Assembly: GCA_001801665.1 (NCBI GenBank)
Contig: MGYH01000050.1
Location: 1 to 21,027 of the forward strand
Direction: 5' to 3'
DNA: 21,027 nucleotides
Source of the DNA: Gammaproteobacteria bacterium RIFCSPHIGHO2_12_FULL_45_12
GTDB lineage: Bacteria > Pseudomonadota > Gammaproteobacteria > DSM-16500
Shown here piece by piece: positions 8,456 to 15,094 of the stretch. The position numbers and the translations under genes were made by a program. A model generated the notes under the pieces. That model searched no databases. It was not told the origin of the DNA and saw only the letters and a program-made list of their open reading frames with translations. Each line of letters begins with the position of its first letter. Within the stretch, counting starts at the first letter, position 1.

Positions 8456-8659
8456 ATGCAACATTACATTCTGGATTGCTTCGTCGCACAAAACGCTCCT
8501 CGCAACGACGATTCTGCTCCAAAAATAATTTATGCAACAACGCTGATTGCGAAAGCATTAAATGTCAGCATTGCCAAAATTACTCGCGGATCAAATGAAC
8601 TAAAACGCTTACCAGAAGCAACCCTCCCAATCCTGAAAGAATCACTGAGCATGATATGA
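8456..8659 (+). CDS. Mini TrpR-like helix-turn-helix protein, N-terminally truncated; possible remnant or regulator of the MFS gene
   Basis: Residues 29-50 (TLIAKALNVSIAKITRGSNE plus LK) match the recognition region of Trp repressors, whose E. coli form reads GIATITRGSNSLK. A final helix follows (PEATLPILKESL), as in TrpR. TrpR is about 108 residues and its N-terminal helices form the dimer and much of the tryptophan pocket. Here that half is missing and no frame upstream restores it. The chosen ATG (8456) follows AGGAAGG at 8 bases and gives 67 aa; the frame stays open to an ATG at 8393 (88 aa). Residues 6-18 (LDCFVAQNAPRND plus flank) come from a dispersed palindromic repeat inserted in frame. 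The stop overlaps the MFS start by 4 bp, so expression is coupled. It may be a functional mini-regulator or a decaying trpR-like gene. Confidence 0.6.
   Translation: MQHYILDCFVAQNAPRNDDSAPKIIYATTLIAKALNVSIAKITRGSNELKRLPEATLPILKESLSMI
8471..8510. repeat. Palindromic dispersed repeat inside a coding frame (Rickettsial-palindromic-element-like)
   Basis: The stretch ctggattgcttcgtcg through ctcctcgcaacgacg is of the well-known class of genomic repeats reading 'ggattgcttcgtcg ... cctcgcaatgacg'. The outer parts pair: cgtcg (8482-8486) with cgacg (8506-8510). It is open in the TrpR-like frame and encodes LDCFVAQNAPRND, the kind of peptide produced by in-frame palindromic elements in Rickettsia. 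Recognition is from memory, not a search. Confidence 0.55.
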
Positions 8660-9870
8660 GCCGCCTCAAACTCAAACAGATTATTTTTCCACTTTTACTC
8701 GTCCTGTACGAGATATCCACCTATTTATCCAACGATATGTATTTACCTGCGTTACCGGATATGATGCGTGATTTGCATATTACGACACAGCAAGTGCAAT
8801 TAACCTTGATGATCTGGTTTGCAGGTCTCGCCTGTACGCCACTTATTTTTGGCGCGCTGTCAGATCGCTTTGGACGTCGTCCGGTTTTATTGCTGGGTGG
8901 ATTGGTCTATGTCATTGCTAGTGCCGCCTGTGCGCTCGCCACTGACTTTACATTTTTATTATGGGTCCGGTTTATTCAAGGTTGTGCCATCCCAACCATG
9001 ATGGTGGCGGGCTATGCCAGCATTCATGAATTATATGATCATAAGGAAGCCATCAACATTCTTGCGCTTATGAGTGCCATCACCATTCTCGCTCCTGCGT
9101 TTGGGCCACTCTTGGGCGCTATCATTTTGTATGTTGCCAACTGGCGTGATATTTTTTGGGTCATTACCATCTGGTCTTCTCTGACACTGATTTTTTTATT
9201 TTATTATATGCCAGAAACACATGCACCCGCTTTACGTCACCCCATCCAGCTACCCGTCTTGTTTAAAAGTTACTGGCGGGTCATTACGAACAAAGCGTAT
9301 ATGCTACAAATGTGTATCTTGGGCTGCCTGTTTGGCGGCTTTATTGTCTGGATTTCTTCAGGCTCGCTACTCGTCATGGAAAGCTTTCATTTTACCGCCA
9401 TGGAATATGGCCTGTTTCAGATTTTTGTCTTTGCATTTTACTTTATCGGCAATCTATTAGTTGATCCGTTAATGGATACCTTAGGCATTGATCTGTTAAT
9501 ACGTTTGGGGTTAAGCATCGGTATGCTGGGTGCAATTTTCATGTCCGTGTTTGCTGTGCTTTTTCCGCAGAATATTTACCCTTACATTTTGGCACTTTCC
9601 TTTTTTTCATTTGGAACCGCGCTATGCTTTGCACCGCTTAATCGCATGATTATTGAAGCGAGTGATGAACCGATGGGGATACGTGTTGCCTTTTTTACGG
9701 TGTTCTTAATGCTGGCACTGGCCATTGTCAGTTATATTGGCGCCCATATATACAATGGTACCATCCTTTCCGTCGCACTGATTACCACCCTTTCCATGCT
9801 GACCGCCTGTCTATTAAAACGTTTTACACCAAAGTCGCCGCCACAGGATGAGATGGAAGCCATTTCATAG
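8656..9870 (+). CDS. MFS multidrug exporter, Bcr/CflA (drug:H+ antiporter-1) family
   Basis: This is a predicted 12-helix inner-membrane proton antiporter of 404 residues, the usual length for Bcr/CflA/MdtL-type exporters. Family marks are DMYLPALP at 27-34 in helix 1, the MFS motif A GALSDRFGRRPVLL at 66-79 between helices 2 and 3, R105 in the helix 4 segment LLWVRFIQG, the antiporter motif C-like GPLLGAII at 150-157, and WRDIFWV followed by PETH at 186-189. The start ATG overlaps the stop of the TrpR-like ORF (ATGA at 8656-8659). The stop codon abuts the terminal ccacgatc of the repeat element at 9871, so the extreme C-terminus could have been altered by that element. The gene diverges from the RND efflux operon. 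Substrate is unknown. Confidence 0.95.
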   Translation: MSRLKLKQIIFPLLLVLYEISTYLSNDMYLPALPDMMRDLHITTQQVQLTLMIWFAGLACTPLIFGALSDRFGRRPVLLLGGLVYVIASAACALATDFTFLLWVRFIQGCAIPTMMVAGYASIHELYDHKEAINILALMSAITILAPAFGPLLGAIILYVANWRDIFWVITIWSSLTLIFLFYYMPETHAPALRHPIQLPVLFKSYWRVITNKAYMLQMCILGCLFGGFIVWISSGSLLVMESFHFTAMEYGLFQIFVFAFYFIGNLLVDPLMDTLGIDLLIRLGLSIGMLGAIFMSVFAVLFPQNIYPYILALSFFSFGTALCFAPLNRMIIEASDEPMGIRVAFFTVFLMLALAIVSYIGAHIYNGTILSVALITTLSMLTACLLKRFTPKSPPQDEMEAIS

Positions 9871-9930
9871 CCACGATCTTTTTGCAAATTATTAAATTAT
9901 GAAAATCAGATTTGATTAAAATGTACAATT

Positions 9931-9984
9931 TGAAGTGTCATTCCCGTTTGAAGTGTCATTCCCGTTTGGAGTGTCATTCCCGCG
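9931..9984. repeat. Three tandem 18-bp units (gtgtcattccc type)
   Basis: Units at 9931-9948 and 9949-9966 are identical (tgaagtgtcattcccgtt). The third (9967-9984) differs slightly and runs into the GC-rich palindrome. About two units of the same kind are present inverted at 29-61. Confidence 0.85.
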
Positions 9985-10051
9985 CAGGCGGGAACCCATT
10001 TTGAATAGGCGACAGAAGTAAAATTAGAATAGGTTCCCGCCTGCGCGGGAA

Positions 10052-10108
10052 TGACATAGTTAATAGGGAATGACACAGTTAATAGAGAATGACATAGTTA
10101 ATAGATTT
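10052..10108. repeat. Three tandem 19-bp units (tgacatagttaatag type)
   Basis: Units lie at 10052-10070 (tgacatagttaatagggaa), 10071-10089 (tgacacagttaatagagaa) and 10090-10108 (tgacatagttaatagattt). This set is specific to the right arm of the 9871-10138 element and differs from the 18-bp set in the left arm. Confidence 0.85.
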
Positions 10109-10206
10109 AAAATTAAAAAATTCCCCAAATGATCGTGGAAATGTCAGATGAAAGATAAAGAAATCTGCATTTTTAATACCCCTGAACTCACTGATATGTT
10201 TCTAAT

Positions 10207-11364
10207 TCAGGCGGTTGAGTAAGCATGTGCGCCTGCGCCAACCAGCTTACCCTGATTGACTATCAAATATTCCTCACGAATGGGCCGTCCTTCAAACCAG
10301 CATTCCAGTATCTCTCTTGTACCGGCTGCATAACGTGCTTGAGCAGACAAGCTTGTCCCTGACACATGGGGTGTCATGCCATGCCTTGGCATGGTACGCC
10401 AGGGATGATCCGCGGGGGCTGGCTGTGGGTACCATACATCCCCTGCGTAACCCGCTAATTGGCCGCTTTGGCATGCGCGCACAATGGCTTCATCCTCACA
10501 AATCTTGCCGCGTGCCGTATTAATTAAATAAGCACCACGCTTCATTTTTTGTAATAATGAGTCATTAAATAAATGTTCCGTTTCAGCATGCAGGGGGACA
10601 TTGATCGTGACGACATCACACGTTGGCAGCATGGACGGCAGGTCAGCGTGATAAGTCAGCCCGAGTTCCCGCTCAACGGCTTCAGGTAAACGATGACGAT
10701 CCGTATAATGCAGCTTAACATCAAATGCCTTAAGACGCTTCATGACAGCCATGCCAATACGACCTGCGCCCAGCGAACCGACCACCATTCCTTCCAAATC
10801 ATAAGAATTTTTAACGCAATCGGCAATATTCCACCCGCCTTGCACGACATATTGATAAGAAGGAATGTAATGACGCACCAGCGACAGCATTAACATCACT
10901 ACATGTTCAGACACACTGATACTGTTGGAATAAGTGACTTCAGCGACCGTGATATGGTGCTTGATGGCTGCCTGCAAATTCACATGATCCGAGCCAATGC
11001 CTGCTGTAATGGCAAGTTTTAAGCGTTTCGCCTTTGCGATTCGTTCGGGTGTTAAATAGGCAGGCCAAAATGGTTGCGATATCACGATATCGGCCGCAGG
11101 CAGAGCTCTTTCAAAGACTGAATCAGGGCCCTCTTTATCCGAGGTGACGGTGAAAGTGTGTCCAAGGGTGGTCAGATAAGGTCTTAATCCAAGCTCACCA
11201 CTCACGCTTCCCAAAAGCTGTCCGGGTATAAAATCCACGGCACGTGGTTGAGGTAAGGTTTGCCCATCTGGGTAACGCTTGATATCAGGTAAGGTATCAC
11301 GTAAAAATGAATCCGGGTAACCGGTAACTGGATCATCATATAAAACACAAAGAATATTCGCCAT
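10207..11364 (-). CDS. fdh: NAD-dependent formate dehydrogenase (EC 1.17.1.9)
   Basis: This enzyme oxidises formate to CO2 with NAD+, giving NADH, in the cytoplasm. The 385-residue protein is nearly collinear with the Pseudomonas sp. 101 enzyme (400 aa), sharing LCVLYDDPVxGYP, GQLLGSVSGELGLR, VISQPFWPAYLTPERIAKAK and YAAGTREILEC. The metal-free D-2-hydroxyacid dehydrogenase fold is complete. The nucleotide motif is GSLGAGRIG (196-204), with D222 after the second strand favouring NAD over NADP. Catalytic positions N147, R285, D309, Q314 and H333 correspond to N146, R284, D308, Q313 and H332 of the reference. The start chosen is ATG 11364, preceded by AAGGAG at 6 bases; an upstream in-frame ATG (11391) adds nine residues absent from homologues. 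The C-terminus is about 15 residues shorter than the Pseudomonas form. No other one-carbon gene is nearby. Confidence 0.97.
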   Translation of the reverse strand: MANILCVLYDDPVTGYPDSFLRDTLPDIKRYPDGQTLPQPRAVDFIPGQLLGSVSGELGLRPYLTTLGHTFTVTSDKEGPDSVFERALPAADIVISQPFWPAYLTPERIAKAKRLKLAITAGIGSDHVNLQAAIKHHITVAEVTYSNSISVSEHVVMLMLSLVRHYIPSYQYVVQGGWNIADCVKNSYDLEGMVVGSLGAGRIGMAVMKRLKAFDVKLHYTDRHRLPEAVERELGLTYHADLPSMLPTCDVVTINVPLHAETEHLFNDSLLQKMKRGAYLINTARGKICEDEAIVRACQSGQLAGYAGDVWYPQPAPADHPWRTMPRHGMTPHVSGTSLSAQARYAAGTREILECWFEGRPIREEYLIVNQGKLVGAGAHAYSTA

Positions 11365-11415
11365 CAATAACTCCTTTAAGATTATGCACACCTTGAAAAT
11401 AAATTATCTGCTCAT

Positions 11416-11440
11416 TGGAAGCTCAATTGCTACTCTTCCA
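11416..11440. terminator. Possible hairpin between the 469-aa gene and fdh
   Basis: tggaag (11416-11421) and cttcca (11435-11440) form a perfect 6-bp stem with a 13-base loop, just downstream of the 469-aa gene and upstream of fdh on the same strand. There is no clean T-run, so it may be a weak terminator or attenuator. Confidence 0.25.
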
Positions 11441-11452
11441 GCGATATATCGC
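11441..11452. promoter_or_regulatory. Perfect 12-bp palindrome upstream of fdh
   Basis: gcgatatatcgc is a perfect palindrome lying 1 bp from the stop codon of the 469-aa gene and about 77 bp upstream of the fdh ATG. It could be a protein-binding site for fdh control or chance. Confidence 0.3.
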
Positions 11453-11453
11453 A

Positions 11454-12863
11454 CTAACGGGTTATAACGCCCCCCACTTTCTCAGTCATCGCTTGCGTGA
11501 TTGAACCCGTTGCCGTTGACGCCAAAACGATACCAAGCCCTTGGTTTGCTGCTGCATAAGCAAATATGCCAATATTAGACAGATTACCGACAGCCTTAAA
11601 ACCGGCACCTGTCTTACGCCATGTTTTAGCTTCTAGGATGGCGGCCATTTGTTTTGATAAAAAAGAAATCGTGCTTAATGTTTTTTCCACCATAAACAAA
11701 GTGCCGGTCTCAACGGCTGCTTGATACATTGCATTAAAACAATCACCCGTTTTTTGCAATTCATCATATTTGCTCCACTTCATGCCAAATAAGGTGCCGT
11801 AATAAAAACATTGCGTTAACGTGTTTGCCATGCACGCTGGCATTCCGTTTTGCACGGCAACGTTAACAAGGACATTTGTTGCACCACGAATCAACCCATG
11901 ATTTGCCGCGCTCATGATCGTGCCAATGGAATCATCCGGATGACTCAAGTCATCCTTTCCAGTCACGTCCCATGGCAGGAATTGGGGATAATCATGACCC
12001 AATTTTTTTACTTCTTCGGACTTCAAAAAAGCATTAGGCAGAACATGATGATACTCCCCTATCACATAAGGAACACCTGTTTGATTAGCAACAGACATAA
12101 TTTCATGAAAACTATGAAAACCACCGCCGGTTAAAATCCCAATATTAGAACTGACATATTCCTTTAATTCTTCCGAATTTAATTTTGTAACAATTCTTGC
12201 TTGTAAAATGGCAGACCCAATGTGACCGGATGGCCCAGCAACAAAAGGGAGATGATATGTATCAAGTGCTTTAACCCATGGATTCGCTGCATTTGGTGCA
12301 AAAACACCTATTACATTTTGATGTAATTCAGTTTCACCTAGGCCAACACATTTTATCTGATCTGCAATGCCCACTGTCGTGGTCAACTCCCCACCTTGTG
12401 GATTCACTTTAATGCGAATATGATTAAAAAGTTCATTGCTAAATAAGACACGAATTAACCTGTCCTTCTCAGCGCGCCAATCAGGGTCGTCCGATTGATA
12501 CGCCAGTTTGTCAAAAATGGATTGCATGAAAATATGATGAATATGCAAAATTCTCGGCAAATTAATGTGAGTCTTTTCAGATAAGGCATTAATAAGCGTT
12601 TGAATAAAATGAGACTGCGAAGGACAAAAATTGATAACTCCGCCCAGCTTGCCAAAATGAGTATCGGTATAAAGCTGCTGAATCACCTCATCCGTTACAA
12701 TGGTTTTTGACTGCAGCAATTTTTCATTAACGGGATGCGTTAATAGGTCAATGATACTTAAGGAAACCTTATGTATTGACCGCATAAAGTAGCCAGGATT
12801 TTCTAAAATCAAACTCGCCAATCTGGATTCAAAACAGATTCGTTGTTCACGTGACGTTAACAT
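11454..12863 (-). CDS. Uncharacterised 469-residue protein with GPSGH and GGGFHSFHE motifs
   Basis: The start is well supported: ATG 12863 follows AGAGGA at about 6 bases. I cannot assign a function. Residues 1-170 are mostly helical and without motif. The middle carries two His-rich, Gly-rich motifs that look like an active or ligand-binding site: LPFVAGPSGHIGSA (GPSGH at 210-214) and ILTGGGFHSFHEIMSVA (246-254), followed by GEYHHVLP (269-276). The C-terminal 430-465 is rich in Ala and Gly with hydrophobic stretches (IGIFAYAAANQGLGIVLAS) that could insert into a membrane. There is no signal peptide. The layout recalls hypothetical proteins of Legionella that may be secreted effectors; that is an impression, not a match. 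It lies between rdgC and fdh on the same strand, with an own promoter likely. Confidence 0.85.
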   Translation of the reverse strand: MLTSREQRICFESRLASLILENPGYFMRSIHKVSLSIIDLLTHPVNEKLLQSKTIVTDEVIQQLYTDTHFGKLGGVINFCPSQSHFIQTLINALSEKTHINLPRILHIHHIFMQSIFDKLAYQSDDPDWRAEKDRLIRVLFSNELFNHIRIKVNPQGGELTTTVGIADQIKCVGLGETELHQNVIGVFAPNAANPWVKALDTYHLPFVAGPSGHIGSAILQARIVTKLNSEELKEYVSSNIGILTGGGFHSFHEIMSVANQTGVPYVIGEYHHVLPNAFLKSEEVKKLGHDYPQFLPWDVTGKDDLSHPDDSIGTIMSAANHGLIRGATNVLVNVAVQNGMPACMANTLTQCFYYGTLFGMKWSKYDELQKTGDCFNAMYQAAVETGTLFMVEKTLSTISFLSKQMAAILEAKTWRKTGAGFKAVGNLSNIGIFAYAAANQGLGIVLASTATGSITQAMTEKVGGVITR

Positions 12864-12901
12864 GCCATTCCTCTATGCGTTTAAATTTAATTATTATTTT
12901 T

Positions 12902-12907
12902 AGTCAA
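12902..12907 (-). promoter_or_regulatory. Possible -35 element for the 469-aa gene
   Basis: On the minus strand TTGACT is followed by an AT-only stretch (aaaaataataattaaattta) whose TTAAAC or TAAATT could serve as -10, about 20 bases before the ribosome binding site. The -35 is good; the -10 is poor. Confidence 0.3.
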
Positions 12908-12935
12908 GAAAGCTCTGTTACCAAAAAGCCATGTC

Positions 12936-12974
12936 AGGCAAATTGATCTCTATTATTCTAAGTGAGATTTGCCT
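12936..12974. terminator. Strong inverted repeat between rdgC and the 469-aa gene (terminator or operator)
   Basis: aggcaaat (12936-12943) and atttgcct (12967-12974) are a perfect 8-bp inverted repeat with a 23-base centre; an alternative pairing uses atctc with gagat to extend the stem. It lies about 50 bp past the rdgC stop and about 30 bp upstream of the putative -35 of the next gene. There is no T-run directly after the stem, so an operator is as likely as a terminator. Confidence 0.35.
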
Positions 12975-13024
12975 ATATTACAATCAAAAATCACATGATC
13001 GCTAAAAAACTTTCCTCAAACCGA

Positions 13025-13954
13025 TTATGCGGCACTCATCCTATTAACCGGCAGAGACGTTTCCTCAGCGCATAAACAGGTTAATAAATCCGTTAACAAT
13101 TGACTAAAGGTTTCACTCATGATGATGAAATCCGCGTCAAATCGTTGCTGTTTCGTTTCGGCTTCCATTTCATTCATCTGAGCAACCAGCTCTTCCTGAC
13201 ATTTAAGGGAACGCAAAGTAAAATTATCTTGCAATACAAAACTGATTCTATCTTGCCAGCAGAGTCCTAATTGTGTGACTTCACATCCATCACCAATCAG
13301 TGTTTGAATGCCTGGCGCAAATAAATCCTGATGTTGACAACGGATCACGCGTGACACTTGATCAGGATCCATCAACACACCCGAGGTTTCCACTGAAAAA
13401 TGGGCCGGATAATCCTGGTTTTTTAACCAGCGTGTCATTTTGTGCGAGAGGTCAAGCACAGAAACTGGAGACACTTCCAGTTGCGTTGCTTTCACCAGCA
13501 TGGAAATAAACTGCTCATATTTTTTGACGTTGGTGGTGCTGACTACCAGCCATTTTTTGGCTGTGTCAATGTAGGCATAAAGACGCGTAAAACGTGAAAA
13601 AGCGCGGGGCAATAATGTCATGTATAATTCATCTTTATAAGTATTTTTTTCAGACTGCCGCAACCGTCTGTCTTCTGCCTGTTCCATTTTTTTAATTTTT
13701 TCTTTTAATTCCTGCCGCACCACACTGGCGGGTAAAATTTTATCTTCTATTTGCAAGCAAAACATCATGCGGCCATTGAAGGTTCGCACCAATGACGCGC
13801 CCTCTTCATCCACCGGCGAGACAAACCCCATGCTAAACGGCATGGAGGGAGGACACGGTGTGAAAGCAAGCGCCTGCAACTGTTCCATTAATTTTTCTGG
13901 CGAGGTTGGCACCTGATTTGATAAATGAAAAACTTGTAACTGTTTAAACCACAT
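13025..13954 (-). CDS. rdgC: Recombination-associated protein RdgC
   Basis: RdgC is a DNA-binding ring protein (dimer) that coats double-stranded DNA and limits RecA action during recombination and replication restart. The protein aligns along its length with E. coli RdgC: MWFKxLxVFxLS at the start, LAFTPC, KILPASVVRQELKEKI, LLPRAFSRF, a variable centre, IRCQHQDL, LCWQDRISFVL, LKxxxEL and QRFDADFIIM near the end. The start chosen is ATG 13954 (309 aa, against 303 in E. coli), preceded by AAGGA at 7 bases; the longer frame to 13975 adds MPAKELT, which homologues lack. It stands alone, upstream of the 469-aa gene on the same strand. Confidence 0.96.
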   Translation of the reverse strand: MWFKQLQVFHLSNQVPTSPEKLMEQLQALAFTPCPPSMPFSMGFVSPVDEEGASLVRTFNGRMMFCLQIEDKILPASVVRQELKEKIKKMEQAEDRRLRQSEKNTYKDELYMTLLPRAFSRFTRLYAYIDTAKKWLVVSTTNVKKYEQFISMLVKATQLEVSPVSVLDLSHKMTRWLKNQDYPAHFSVETSGVLMDPDQVSRVIRCQHQDLFAPGIQTLIGDGCEVTQLGLCWQDRISFVLQDNFTLRSLKCQEELVAQMNEMEAETKQQRFDADFIIMSETFSQLLTDLLTCLCAEETSLPVNRMSAA

Positions 13955-14049
13955 AGTTAATTCCTTGGCCGGCATAAAGTTGCGATAATATAGCTGATAA
14001 TCCTCGTCTTAATCTAGCCATTTTAATCCCTCTAAAAAGTGGCTTTTCC

Positions 14050-14079
14050 TTGACTAAACCCCCACATACTCGCTACACT
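14050..14079 (+). promoter_or_regulatory. Candidate sigma-70 promoter for map
   Basis: TTGACT (14050-14055) and TACACT (14074-14079) are separated by 18 bp, upstream of the methionine aminopeptidase gene. A small hairpin (accct 14103-14107 with agggt 14111-14115) would lie in the roughly 90-base leader. Confidence 0.35.
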
Positions 14080-14178
14080 TCTCCCATTAAAATCTTGAAT
14101 TGACCCTATCAGGGTGAGCGCGTTGCTAATCTGACGTGAATTTTTTCCTAGCAAATCGAGTCATGAAATGAAGTCATC

Positions 14179-14973
14179 ATGTCCCATTTAATCAAATCAC
14201 AAGAACTCATTGAAAAAATGCGCGTTTCAGCGCGCCTTGCCGTCAGCGTCCTTGAAATGATTGAGCCGCACGTCAAACCAGGCGTTACCACCAATGAGCT
14301 GAATGATATTTGCCATCGCTATATGGTTCATGAACTAAAGTGCGTGCCTGCACCACTCGGCTATCATGGGTTCCCCAAATCCATTTGCACCTCATTAAAC
14401 CGGGTGGTCTGTCATGGCATCCCTGACGACAAACCCCTTAAAAGCGGAGACATCTTGAACATTGACATTTCGCTTTCCAAAGACGGTGCTTATGCCGACA
14501 CGTGCAAAATGTTTTTGGTAGGTGAATGCAGCATTCAGTCAAAGCGCATTGTGAAATGCGCCCAAGAAGCCATTTACGCTGCCATCGCCATCGTTAAACC
14601 TGGCATCAGCTTACGAGACATTGGCCGCGCTATTTCCATTAAAGCACGCGAATATGGCTATTCCATCGTCAGGGATTTTTGCGGCCATGGCATTGGCGAA
14701 TCACTGCACGAAGCCCCCCAGGTATTGCACTATGACAGCCGAGACAGTGAACACTTCATTTTACAAGCGGGCATGACCTTCACCATTGAACCTATGATTA
14801 ATGTTGGCCGCAAAGAAGTGTCTGTCCTTAAGGATGGCTGGACCGTTGTCACAAAAGATCACTCATTGTCTGCCCAGTATGAACACACCCTGTTGGTGAC
14901 TGAAACAGGGTTTGATATTTTAACCTTAAGAAAAGAAGAATCCCTAACAGACATCATGGCGCACATTGCATAA
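14179..14973 (+). CDS. map: Methionine aminopeptidase, type I
   Basis: This enzyme removes the initiator methionine from nascent proteins whose second residue is small, after deformylation, using a two-metal centre. At 264 residues it has the usual length. All five metal ligands are present: D96 and D107 in DILNIDISLSKDGAYADTCKMF-type sequence, H170 in RDFCGHGIG, E204 in FTIEPM and E235 in SAQYEHTLLV; the substrate-binding H79 is in VVCHGIP. Compared with E. coli there is a small insertion near 185-192 (YDSRDSEH). It is transcribed alone, divergent from rdgC, with a weak ribosome binding site (aaatgaag). It is not beside rpsB, so it may be one of several map paralogues in this genome. Confidence 0.95.
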   Translation: MSHLIKSQELIEKMRVSARLAVSVLEMIEPHVKPGVTTNELNDICHRYMVHELKCVPAPLGYHGFPKSICTSLNRVVCHGIPDDKPLKSGDILNIDISLSKDGAYADTCKMFLVGECSIQSKRIVKCAQEAIYAAIAIVKPGISLRDIGRAISIKAREYGYSIVRDFCGHGIGESLHEAPQVLHYDSRDSEHFILQAGMTFTIEPMINVGRKEVSVLKDGWTVVTKDHSLSAQYEHTLLVTETGFDILTLRKEESLTDIMAHIA

Positions 14974-15044
14974 CATCCCGCCAAGCAGCATTGGCCACAT
15001 GACATAGCGTCTGATTTATTATTATCGTTGGGCTTGGCTTGCTA

Positions 15045-15073
15045 GAAGATCCTTCGCTCTGCTCAGGATGACG
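15045..15073. repeat. Dispersed repeat 'agatccttcgctctgctcag...' in a convergent intergenic gap
   Basis: This sequence belongs to the widespread repeat class reading roughly 'gatccttcgctccgctcaggatgac'. atccttcgc pairs imperfectly with gctcaggat to form a hairpin. It sits between the converging ends of map (14973) and the L,D-transpeptidase gene (15095), where it could act as a bidirectional terminator. Confidence 0.5.
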
Positions 15074-15094
15074 CCGGTGAAATGTCAACAGCCC

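Larger units (their letters stand above)
9871..10138. mobile_element. 268-bp non-coding element with inverted termini and internal tandem repeats (MITE-like)
   Basis: This fills the only gene-free stretch over 300 bases (9871-10206). It starts ccacgatc (9871-9878) and ends gatcgtgg (10131-10138), perfect 8-bp inverted termini, with AT-rich arms behind them that are also roughly inverted. The left arm has three 18-bp units (tgaagtgtcattcccgtt at 9931-9948 and 9949-9966, variant at 9967-9984). The centre has a perfect 25-bp inverted repeat (9972-9996 with 10032-10056) around a 35-bp spacer. The right arm has three 19-bp units (tgacatagttaatagggaa and variants, 10052-10108). No ORF of note is present. 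It could be a miniature inverted-repeat element moved by a transposase elsewhere, and as RNA could form a long hairpin that ends MFS and fdh transcripts. Bases 10139-10206 hold nothing I recognise. Confidence 0.7.

Noticed and set aside
9931..10108. Regular short repeats considered as a CRISPR array
   Set aside because: The 18- and 19-bp units are directly tandem with no unique spacers, and no cas gene is present.
1..10150. Whole block as a classical transposon or prophage
   Set aside because: No transposase, integrase, phage gene or attachment-site duplication is visible; only the inverted repeat arms support mobility.
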